Origin: Micractinium sp. NFX-FRZ
Lineage: Eukaryota > Chlorophyta > Trebouxiophyceae > Chlorellales > Chlorellaceae
Direction of reading: 5' to 3'
Length of the DNA: 64,000 nt
Assembly (NCBI GenBank): GCA_029339195.1
Contig: JAPTJF010000096.1
Span: 1-64,000, forward strand
The position numbers were made by a program, and so were the translations under genes. The notes beneath the pieces were generated by a model. The model had not been told where the DNA came from, ran no database searches, and saw only the letters and a program-made list of their open reading frames with translations. Positions within the stretch are counted from its first letter, which is position 1. Each line of letters opens with the position of its first letter. Below are positions 1-9,501 of this stretch, one piece after another.

Positions 1-540
1 TAAGCTGCTCCATTCTCGTCCTGCGATGCTTTCGCGCTCGCATCTCAATGTGTCATTCATTCTGTATGCTTGATTCACCGCCTACCTTGACTTGCGCTTG
101 CCGTTCTGTTTGTTAGTACATGTCTGTGTTTTCCCCGGGTGGGCCACTATCAGCCAGGTTGGCTGACCTGCTGACCATTGGGTTGCGATGCTTGCCGTCA
201 AGTCAAACACTCACTGGCATCCCTAAGTGAACATCATCAACAAGAAGAGAGCCAGTTGAATGTCCGCCAGTCCGCCAACAGTCCTTCTCCCCCCCTGTGC
301 ACTAGTAGAAAGCGTGCAAGCTGGTTATTAATGCATTTGAGCTGGTCATTACAGTTTGACATCGCTGTGTTCATAACACCTCGAATGCAATTCGTGCTGC
401 AGCACTGGCGTGTAAAGTGATGCTGTCCTGCTGCAGGGGGCTGCCGGGATCTTGGCGGCTGCCGGCACCAGGGTGAGGCACACCGCAGGCAGCTTTCAGT
501 GCTTGGGCCAAAAGTGCACCTGTGCGCCACAATCGGCCGT
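1..540. other. Left edge, no supported gene
   Basis: I see no convincing coding exon here. The part next to 541 is probably the 3' untranslated region of the Fcf2-type gene, because a TGTAA signal on the minus strand lies at 349-353. Open frames in this stretch are short and show no family signature. Confidence 0.5.
349..353 (-). terminator. TGTAA polyadenylation signal, Fcf2-type gene
   Basis: TGTAA on the minus strand about 188 bases past the stop at 541. TGTAA is the usual polyadenylation signal of green algae. Confidence 0.4.
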
Positions 541-2911
541 TCAGTGCTTGGGGCGGTGGTGCGCCTTCTCCTTCCGCTCGTAGCCAGCCTTCTTTTTGGT
601 CCCCTTCTTCTTGCTCCAGTACGACCGCTCCTCTTGCAGCTTGGTGAACCGCTTCTTGCGCACCTGCCAAAGAAGAAGCAGGGACAGCAAGGAACGAGAT
701 CAGAAGGAGGTATCTGTAGATGCGGCATCCATACGAGCGCTCCCCCTGCTGCGCGTGCACTGGAAAGGCGGTTTGAGCAGGCACAGCAGTGGGGGGCAGG
801 CATGAGCAGGTGTGAAGGTTGAGTGCGGATGAACAAAACAAAGGCGCAACAATGGGCATGCGCAAGCAGGCAGGCCCTTTGTGCAAGTAGAGATCAGGTG
901 CGGCAGATCTTGTCTGGGATGCAATTCTGACGCAGGACAGCCTCTTTATTCCTGTGCACATCACAGCTTTTCTCCGGCTGGCACCACCCACTCACCTCTG
1001 TCAGGTGACCGTCAGCCATAACCTCCTCCGTCAGTGTCCGCTTCCGCTGCTTGTTAGTCAGGCGGCCTGCACAGGGCAGGCAGGCGCAGCGGCACAATGA
1101 GCAAGCGTGGGGTCAGTCACTGTGGCTGCCCTCGGTTGCTTGCCTGCACACACCGGCCGAATCTGCCGCTGATGTCAAGCACACAAAACACAATGTTAGG
1201 GGCGTGCACGCGGGCAGCAGAGCGATCCCCCTCCTTGCAGATTGCGCACACCACTCCCACAACCGCCATCAGCCACTTTTCGCTCAGCCCTTGTGCGTCC
1301 GCCTCTCCCACGACATTGCAGCTTGGTGCCCAGCTGCTAGTTTCCCCCCTACGACAACGCCGGGCTCTGTGGCAGCCCTCGCACCCGAGTAGAAGTCGGC
1401 TGCCCCCTCCACCACGGTGCCCATCTGGAAGTACTTTGGGAACTTTGTTGTGTCCAGCTTCTTGTAGTGGGCCTTGGGGTCCAGCGCACCCCTGCTCAAA
1501 ACAAGGAGGCAGAGCAAATTACGTGAGAAAAGACTGACGAGAGGAGAATGAACTCGGGGTAGCTCGAGCGCTCGGTGATGCACAGCCTGTTGTGGTAAGC
1601 CGTGTACAAGTCCAGCGCACCCGTGCGCCAAACGGCAGCAGTGGACGTAGCAGTGCCACAGCACCACCGCACATCACGCAACAGCAGCAGCCCACACCGC
1701 CCACAGCCTGGAGTCAGCAACCAATCAGCCCCGGCCCTCCAACAGCCAGTACGACAAACCGTCATTGACCATCTTCACCCGAAAACCCTGGGCGGCGCTG
1801 CTGCCTGGCAGAACAGCTTGACTTTTATTCATTGCCATGCAGACAATGGGGCTCACCTCAGGCGCAGCATGCGCAGGTCGTTCTTGACGTCATCTGTGAT
1901 CTGCGTGGCAGGCAGGTCAAACCACCCCTTGCCAGCGGTGTCCGGCCGCTCCTTGCGCTCTGCCCGCTGCTGCGCCCGCTGGTCTGGCGGCGCCACGTGC
2001 AGCCCATCCTTGCTTCTGCGCACGGCATGCACCGCCGCTGCCGCAGCCGCACCGCCAGCGGCCAGCGCTGCATGGCCGGTCGGCTGCTCCGGCAGTGTAA
2101 GCTCCGGCTGCCAGCGAAGGTGAGCGGGCACTCCATAGCCAGCTGCATCTTCATCCTCGCTACTGCTGCCGCTCTCACTGCCTGACCTGCTGCCTCCGCC
2201 GGCCGCCCCCTGCTGCTCCCCAGCGCCTGCTGCACCCTGGGGCTGGCTGCCCGCCTGCTGCTGCTGCTGCTCCTCCTCCTCCTCCTCATCCTCTGACCCT
2301 GACCCACTGCTGTCCTGCTGCTGGCCAAAGGCCCCCTCCAGTGCCGCAAACATCTGCTGAGCCAGCACATCAACAAGTGCTGCATCCGCCTTGAGCACAG
2401 GGACCGCCCCTGCTGCCTCTGCCTCAGCCTCCTCTGCTGGCTCCTCTGCTGCCTGCTCGTCAGGCTGGCTGGCTGTAGCAGCTGCGGGGCTGACGGCCGC
2501 AGCTTGTGACCTGCCTACTGGCTGCTTTGCTGACCGCCGGCGGGCACGGGGCGAGAGCTGCTTCTGTTGCTCGCCCTGCTGCTCCTGCTGCGTCTCCGCC
2601 TGCTGCTCCCCAGACGCCCCCTGCCCCTCTGCCTCCTGCTGCGCCTCTAGCTCCTGCTGTTCCTGCTGCTCCTCTTCGTTACGAGCCACCTCTGCCTCCT
2701 CTGCCTCCTCAATGCCAGTGAGGCGCCGGTTCCTGACACTGCGAGTGGAGCGTGGCGCCGCCTTGGGTGTCGCCGCCGCGCTGCCGCCGCTGCTCCTCAG
2801 TCGCCCGCTGCGCCGCGGCGTTGCTGCTGCGCTGTTCACCTCCCCTGTTGTTGCTGCGGCAGTGCCCTGCGCCCCGCCGCTCAGCACGCTGTGGCTGCGA
2901 GTCGAGACCAT
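541..2911 (-). CDS. Fcf2/DNTTIP2-type pre-rRNA processing protein
   Basis: Predicted nucleolar factor for early 18S rRNA processing (Fcf2 family). Four exons: 2911-1857, 1491-1385, 1066-996, 663-541; about 451 residues. The first 310 residues are low-complexity, with Gln/Glu runs and acidic Ser patches. The last third is the Fcf2 domain: GWFDLPATQ, then LRMLRLRGALDPKAHYKK, KFPKYFQMGTVVEGAADFYS and RLTNKQRKRTLTEE, ending in a Lys-rich basic tail (YWSKKKGTKKKAGY). These match the family block by block and fix all three junctions. The start is the ATG at 2911 (MVSTRSHS); an in-frame opening upstream looks like 5' untranslated sequence. It is head to head with SBDS, another ribosome-assembly gene. 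Confidence 0.92.
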
Positions 2912-3199
2912 GATGCAGCGTGACAGCCGCTGCACAAGTTGAGGAATGGCAAGTCGCCAACGCTCTATGACTTCTAACAATGCATGCAATGCGGACCCTG
3001 CTTGGCCCGCGCAGTACATCATGTCCTGCCGCGCATGGCTGCGCAAGCGGCGGGCTCTTGACAGCTCCGCACTTCAATCAAACTGGTCTTCTCGCTCTGG
3101 ACATCTTGAATTGCGTCAGCACCGGTCTTTCCGCATTGGCCGCCGGCGAGAGGGAGCGCCGAGTCAGAGAAACCAAGCAGGGAGCGAGCTTTTGCCAGG
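2912..3199. promoter_or_regulatory. Shared divergent promoter, Fcf2-type gene and SBDS
   Basis: Only 288 bases separate the two opposed start codons, so both promoters and 5' untranslated regions must lie here. I did not identify a specific element. Both genes serve ribosome assembly, which makes co-regulation plausible (inference). Confidence 0.55.
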
Positions 3200-6100
3200 A
3201 TGAGCCAGGGGGTGTTTCAGCCAGTGGGTGAGTGCATGCATGCAGGCGCTGGTGCCGCCAAGGCGCTCGCGCCTCCCAGCCAAGCACACAGGCACTGCCA
3301 CCGCCGCCGCCGCAGCTGCCGCCGCACTAACGGTGCATGGCGTCTTGGCCCTGCTTGCTACTGACAGGCCAGAAACGGCTCACCAATATTGCCGTTGTGC
3401 GTGTGAAGAAGCACGGCAAGCGGTTTGAGATAGCGTGCTACAAAAACAAGGTGGTCAACTGGCGCAATGGCGTGTGAGTACGGGGGAGCGCTTTAGACGC
3501 TGCTGTGGGCACGCCTCGCTCACCAGCTGGTGTACACAATGCACAGCAATTCCAAGTGCCGCCCCTTGCCATGCCGGCCCGCCAGACCGACTCTCCAGCC
3601 AGCGTGCATACCTGCAGTGTGCACGTGGCGTGCACGGCACACGCTGGTGCCCGAGGCACATCAGGCCGCGTCAACCAGCGGATCGCATGCAGTCACGCCG
3701 CACGCGCGCCTGCTGCCTGCTAGTCTGCCTACATGCCTGACCGCCAGCTTACCACCTGCCCCCTGCCTTGCAGGGAGAAAGACCTGGATGAGGTGCTGCA
3801 GACCACCGCCGTGTTTGCCAATGTGTCCAAGGGTGTGCTGGCTAAGCGGGAGGACTTGATGGAAGCATTTGGGACGGACAACCAGGAGGCCATTTGCATC
3901 AAGATCCTGGCAGAGGGGGAGCTGCAGGTGGGAAAATACGCCGGGTCAGATCGTATCTTGTGTAGAAGGAGGGTTGACGGGTTCTGGTTGTGAAGGCATC
4001 ATGCACTGACACACAGGAGGCAGCCTGCATCAAGCTCCCTAGCGGGGAGAGCTGCAAATGGGCTCGCGGTCGTGCACACAGGGTGCAAGGGGGTGGTCTG
4101 GGGCGTTGCGTACACCTCCTTCTTCTCCATGTGCCAGTGCACGGATGACCGCGAGGCGTATTTAGAGTTCAAAGCAGGGGCAAAGGTGTCGCAATGTGCG
4201 CTCTTGGAAGTGTGCCTTGGCCCCTGCACAGGTTCCGGGCAAGCAGCGCAACGTGGGCCTGGGCCCCCTTGTCCAGGGCGTGCCCAGCGACACACAAGTG
4301 TTGCACTAACTCATGTAACATTGTCTGTTAGGAGTCAGACGGGCTCACCTTGAATGCGGCCCTTGTGCAGGTGTCTGACAAGGAGCGCAAGGTGGAGCTG
4401 GACACGCTGTTCCGAGACGTGGCCAGCGTGCTGAGCGAGAAGTGCATCAACCCGGAGAGCAACCGGCCCTACACCATCTCCATGCTGGAGCGGGCGCTCA
4501 AGGACGTGCACTTCAGCGTGGACCCCAAGCGGCCCGCCAAGGCGCAGGCGCTGGAGGTGAGGCGGTCAAGGTGGGGCAGTTATGGGTAGGTAGGTAGTGG
4601 ACGGTGGCGCAATGGGGTGTGCACCAGAAGAGGCCCTGCCAAAGCGCTGGCGCTGGAGGGCGGGTGATCTGAGAAGATTCACAATTGGGGTCGCTCAACA
4701 GGGTGCAAAGAGGTGGGAAGAGGGGGCGCTGCATGGTTCGCACTTCAGCATGGACCCCAAAGGGCCGCACAAATAGTTGCTCAGGCGCTGAGGTGGGGTG
4801 GGTGGGGTGGGGTGGGCTGGCAAGAATCTAAAACTAAAATTGGGATTGGCAGGGAGATTGTGCCTTGAAGTTGTTTCTGTTCAGGAAAGCGGCTTCTGGG
4901 CATGTGCAGCTGCTGTGTGCTTGGTTGTGGTTGGTGACGAATATATATAGTATTGATGGATGGTCTCCACTATGCCCGCATGCTTGCAACTAAAGCTGCT
5001 GGGTTCTCACATCCCTACCCGTTGCGTTGTGTTCCCGCCCTTGCTGCACCGCAGGCGCTGCCACTGCTGAAGAGCCGCTTCCCCATTGAGCGCGCGCGCA
5101 TGCGGCTCAAGCTGCTGGTGCCCCTGGGCTGCAAGGATGAGCTTCTGGAGCTCGTGCGGCAGCAGGGGGGCCTGCTGGAGGAGCAGGAGCTCATTGGTGA
5201 GTACTGGGAGAGCATTGCTGAACACTTAGTTGGCATCCCCACAGCTGACTGCTTGGCAGGCATCATTGTATTGCTGAATGCGACGGCACTTCCCATTGCT
5301 GAGTCGGCGGCAGTCGCCATTGCTGAGCAGTCGACCAGTGCCCACTGCGGACTGATCAGCAGTAGCCACTGCTGAGTAGTTGACACTTCCTGTTGCCGAC
5401 TGATTGACAGTTGCCATTGTCGAGTGGTTGGCAGCTCCATTGGTTGAGTGGTCAACACTTCCTAATGCTGAGTGGTCGACAGTTGCCACCGCTGACTGGG
5501 AGGCAGTTCTTAACGCTGACTGGTCGGTCTCGTCGGCAGTTCCCACTTCTCGTTGGGGCCGCTGTGGTCCAGGCCGCACAGACCATATTGCTGATGTGCT
5601 CTAGTTGACTCCACTGCCCTCCATTGTACTCCCCCTGCCCTTGTCCTTCGCAGGTTCTAACTTCTCGGTGGATCCAAGACCTTTCATGAGTGATGCAAAT
5701 GCCACATTCCACTGCCATCTGTTTCCTACAATCTTCCTAGCTGCACTCATGTTAGCACTTCTTCTCCTCCCTTTTTACCTCCTCCTGTGCAGGCTCTAAC
5801 TTCTCTCTGGTGTGCCTGGTGGAGCCCGGCATCTTCCGCTCTGTCCACTCCTTCATTCAGACCTCATCTGCGGGCGTGGGCCGCCTGGAGGTGCTGGCGC
5901 TGGCAGCCACCGGTGAGCTGGACGCTGACGTGGCAGCAGCAGCCTCTGGAGTAGAGGTGCTACACCTGGCGCCAAGCAGCAGCGGCGTGCCGCAGCAGCA
6001 GCAGCAGCACGTGCCGGCAGCTGCTCCCATGGCGGTCTCAAGCAGCGGCTTTGTAGCGGCAGCGGCGGCGACGGTGCCAGCTGCACGTGGGCTGCGGGGC

Positions 6101-6379
6101 GGCGCAGGCGCGGCGGCGCGGGGGGGCGCAGGCAGCTGGACGGTGGTGTATGCGCAAGGGCCTGTGGAGGGGCTGCCAGAGGAGCATGCCTCACGGCGTG
6201 AACGCTTTGCTGAGCTGGACCAGCTGCAGCCCGGATGGAAAGTGGAGCTGCGGTCGCGGGGGGAGGGCGGCACCATCGATGCTGTCTTCTTCAGCCCGGC
6301 GGGCGAGTGCGTGGGCGCATATGCCAACGCACGGCGGGCCGCGCTCAAGGCCAGCAAAGAGCAGCAGGGGGCAGCGTGA
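3200..6379 (+). CDS. SBDS: SBDS ribosome maturation protein with C-terminal extension
   Basis: SBDS works with the GTPase EFL1 to release eIF6 from pre-60S ribosomes in the cytosol. Six exons: 3200-3227, 3368-3473, 3774-3927, 4371-4556, 5055-5196, 5793-6379; about 400 residues. The N-terminal FYSH domain is clear ([20 protein letters not shown], then [10 protein letters not shown] and [16 protein letters not shown]). It is followed by [19 protein letters not shown], the [19 protein letters not shown] helix and a third domain ([31 protein letters not shown]). About 150 residues follow the conserved core: an Ala/Gln-rich linker, then a small folded-looking segment ([19 protein letters not shown]). 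The start [10 protein letters not shown] is typical of the family. Introns 3, 4 and 5 carry degraded copies of the neighbouring exon edges. Confidence 0.95.
5215..5535. repeat. Degenerate 24-bp tandem repeat in SBDS intron 5
   Basis: A run built from variants of a 24-base unit (TTGCTGAGTGGTCGACAGTT-like). It is easiest to see in the minus-strand translation, where units read [40 protein letters not shown]. The open minus frame is a by-product of the 24-base period and is not a gene. Confidence 0.7.
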
Positions 6380-7003
6380 AGGGCCCTGGAGGCTAAGGCA
6401 TTGTTCAGCTTGGTATAGTGTAACATTGGTCATCATCATGGAAACATAATGAGTAGCATATAGCATCCCTTTCCTGAGCACCGGAAGGTTTGCCGGCGTG
6501 ATGATCTGGGGACCTCTCCAGCTTGTTGCTGAGCTCTGGCTGGTCTATGCAAATGCAGCTCGTTGCAGATCCTTGCTAACCTTGACTTTTAGACAGGGAA
6601 GCTGGTGTAATCAGCCATGAAAGATGCGGAGCGGTAGAGCGGAGCTGTTGTGGGATGTCATGGATTGACGGACCAACAAATGAGTTTGGGGAACGGGGAG
6701 GGTGGGGCGGCCAGTGGCAGGTCATTTGGTTGAGTCGTGTACTTACTGCACCATTGAATGCCAACGAGATGAACTAGGCATCTTGAAGTGGGCAACTATA
6801 TGGGGAAGTCGCAGCATGGTTTCACCTTTCTTCACTGCCTGCGTGCTGCTGCCTACCGGCACGGGTGCTGCGCTCCGGGCGCTGGGCCGCCGCCCAGTGG
6901 ACTCTGATGGACATGGGCCAACCAGGCGCTGCTTGGCGCGCCCTTTTACCATACTGACATCTTCTGTATCAGCAGCACACCTCACCGCAGCGAGGTGGCC
7001 AAC
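6380..7003. other. Intergenic: SBDS 3' end and mL2 upstream region
   Basis: Contains the SBDS polyadenylation signal near its left end and the promoter of the mitochondrial L2 gene near its right end. No supported coding exon. Confidence 0.6.
6419..6423 (+). terminator. TGTAA polyadenylation signal, SBDS
   Basis: TGTAA 40 bases past the SBDS stop codon. Confidence 0.6.
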
Positions 7004-9054
7004 ATGCAGCAGCTTCGCCGGCTGGCCGGCGGCAATGCGGCGGGCCTTCGGCAGCAGGCGCAAGCGGTGAGAACATGTGATATTGCGACACGAGGCGCCA
7101 ATCGCGACCTCCCTTTCAGCCCGCGCACCAACATCCCCTTTTGGCCGGCTGCAGGTGGCGGACAGACTAGCCTCCTCGGCGGGCTGCAGCAGTAGCGGCA
7201 GGCTGCTGGATGCGCAGGGTGAGTCGCCAGGACACGCCCTGCAAGGGTTCCAAACAGGCCGCCGTCAGCCCCCGCTGCCTGGCCCGCCGCCTCCTGCTGC
7301 GGCTTTCCCACTGCACGCTGACCTCGTCCTCTCGTGCTTGCCCCGGCCGATGCAGCGCCCAGCATGCTGTGGGGCCACCTGCACCAGCAGCTGCGCTTTG
7401 CTAGCAAGGACGCCTCTGGCCTCAAGGCATACAAGCCGACCACGCCAGGTGAGGCAGGGTCGGGGATTTCGATTGTGTTAGGCTGCGTTCTGGGGGATTG
7501 TGCCATCCCTTGATGCAGGAGACATCGCTGGGTCATTTCTGTCTCCAGCGTAGGACAGCCTCTCCCCGCACGGGCGCTGCTGCTGATATTGTACTGCTGC
7601 CGCCCGCCTGGCTGCCTCTTGCGCCTGCAGGCTTCCGCGGCCGCGTGATCACATCACGCAAGGACCTTTGGAAGGAGGGGCCCTTCAAGGCGCTGACTGA
7701 GGGGTTCTCAAAGACGGGAGGGCGCAACTCGCATGGCGTGATCACGGCGCGCCACCGGGGCGGCGGCCACCGCAAGGTGTGTGGGCATGGCATGGGTTGT
7801 GTTTTGGCACAGCGAGCACAGGACGCAGAGACACAATGGCATGACGCATTTTGCAGGACTGAGCGGCAGAGGCAGACGCACTGGCCACTCTTGCTGCTTG
7901 CTGGCTTCTTCTGACGGGTGACGTCCCTCCATACCCCCATGCGCTCCAGGTGTACCGGCATGTGGATTTTGCCCGGCCGGTCGGCACCAAGGCTGCCACT
8001 GTGGAGCGGCTGGAGTACGACCCAAACCGTACCGCCCACATTGCGCTGGTGAAGCACAAGGGGGTGGAGTCGACGGCAGCGCTGCGCAAGCAGTACAGCT
8101 ACTTTTTGGCGCCGCAGGACGTCAAGATGGGGGATGTGCTTCACTCGGGGCCTGACGCCCCCATCCGCCCTGGCAACACGCTGCCGCTGTCATCGATTCC
8201 TGTGGGCTCGGCGATACACAATGTGGAGCTGCGGCCGGGGGCGGGCGGGCAGCTGGCACGCGCAGCAGGCGCATCATGCACGCTTGTGAAGAAGGGTGAG
8301 CGAGGGGGCGAGGGCGCCTGGGCAGATTGAGATGACCGTGGCATGGCAGTGGGGTGCGGCAGCGAGGTGTTGAAGTCAGGTAGGGCAACAGGGAGGCAGG
8401 GATGCTTGAAGAGGGAGGTGCTGCTGCGGCAGAGCTGAGGTGGAAGCATGCATGTTTTGCAAGTGCTGTGCCAACATGGCTTGCCGCACCACGTGTGGAG
8501 GCGGGCCTTCCTTGCATGCACCCATGCCCCTGTCACACGCCGCCAACCCCTCGCCCCCCGCACCTACCCATTCTTGTGCGCCTCCGGCCCTCCTGCTGCC
8601 GCCCTGTGCGCCAGGTGACGACGAGTACAGGGTGGTGAAGCTGCTTTTCCCGGTTGCATTCTAACCAACCCTTCCACTCGTCCTCCCCATCCTCCCCCTC
8701 CTTCCCCTGCCCCTGCTTCCAGGGGATGACGGCTACAGCGTCGTGAAGCTGCCCTCCGGCGAGCAGCGGCTGGTGCTGTCCCACTGCATGGCCACCATCG
8801 GCGTGCTGTCCAACCCGCAGAACAAGAACATCAAGCTTGGCAAGGCGGGAGCCACGCGGTGGAGCGGGCGGCGGCCACGCGTGCGTGGTGTGGCCATGAA
8901 CTGCGTGGACCACCCGCACGGCGGCGGGCGCGGCAAGAAGAAGGGACGCATCAGCCAGACGCCATGGGGGAAGCCCACCAAGGGGTACCGCACGCGCAAC
9001 AACCCGCGCACAGACTGGGCCATCCGCGTCAGCCGGCACAAGGCGCGCGCATGA
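7004..9054 (+). CDS. Mitochondrial ribosomal protein L2 (uL2m)
   Basis: Large-subunit ribosomal protein L2 for mitochondrial ribosomes. Six exons: 7004-7066, 7155-7218, 7356-7448, 7631-7776, 7950-8295, 8723-9054; about 347 residues. The start [20 protein letters not shown] is Arg/Ala-rich without acidic residues, as expected of a mitochondrial presequence. The body follows bacterial (alpha-proteobacterial) L2: [51 protein letters not shown], then [12 protein letters not shown]. Near the C-terminus is [18 protein letters not shown], the peptidyl-transferase loop with its conserved His. The first 20 residues depend on the start chosen; an upstream GTG is in frame but ATG is preferred. Intron 5 contains a near-copy of the last exon's start that would truncate the protein if used. 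Confidence 0.94.
8614..8664 (+). pseudogene. Decoy copy of the L2 last-exon start
   Basis: After an acceptor-like gcgccag, this stretch reads [16 protein letters not shown] then TAA when spliced from exon 5. The true exon reads [17 protein letters not shown] at 8723. It is a duplicated exon edge inside intron 5. It could serve as an alternative last exon that removes the C-terminal half of the L2 core, but simple decay is more likely. Confidence 0.6.
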
Positions 9055-9187
9055 GCTGTCTCCTGTGTTTGAAGCCTCTGAAGCTGCGGGCTGGCTCTGG
9101 CAGCAGCAGCCTGGCTGGCTTGCTGTTGGTTGCGTTGTGCAAACTGTTTGGTTTAGCCGCCCTGTGTGTGCATGACTGCGCACTGGC

Positions 9188-9192
9188 TGTAA
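9188..9192 (+). terminator. TGTAA polyadenylation signal, mL2 gene
   Basis: TGTAA 134 bases past the L2 stop codon. Confidence 0.55.
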
Positions 9193-9366
9193 CCTGATGA
9201 GAGATGTCGCAAGGTAGCAGTCAGCGGGGCTGAGTGTACAGGCTAGCTGGCACTCTACACAAGGCTGTGTGTGTGCATTCCCACGCAGCGGTTGGTTTGT
9301 GGGTGCATGTTGCATGCTGCACCTCAACATCTCACTCTCACAGGTCGCCATCAGTTACCGTCTGTG

Positions 9367-9371
9367 TTACA
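9367..9371 (-). terminator. TGTAA polyadenylation signal, FtsY gene
   Basis: TGTAA on the minus strand about 130 bases past the FtsY stop. Confidence 0.5.
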
Positions 9372-9501
9372 GAGCCTCTGTTGTACACACCAACCAACTG
9401 GCAAGAAGCATGTTGCAAGCAGGCTGGGATTGAAAAACCAAGGGAGAGGGACAGAGATGAAGACGAGACAGCATAGGAGACTCGTGTAGCATCATGCCTG
9501 C

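Larger units (their letters stand above)
9055..9501. other. Convergent intergenic region, L2 and FtsY 3' ends
   Basis: Holds two opposed 3' untranslated regions, with TGTAA on the plus strand at 9188-9192 and on the minus strand at 9367-9371. No coding exon is supported. Confidence 0.6.

Noticed and set aside
1853..3046. Upstream extension of the Fcf2-type protein to 3046
   Set aside because: The 45 added residues are not conserved-looking and cut into the short shared promoter; MVSTRSHS at 2911 is the better start.
5226..5579. Open minus-strand frame with VDHSAL-type repeats
   Set aside because: It lies inside an SBDS intron and its repeat follows from a 24-base tandem array; no promoter, start context or family match.
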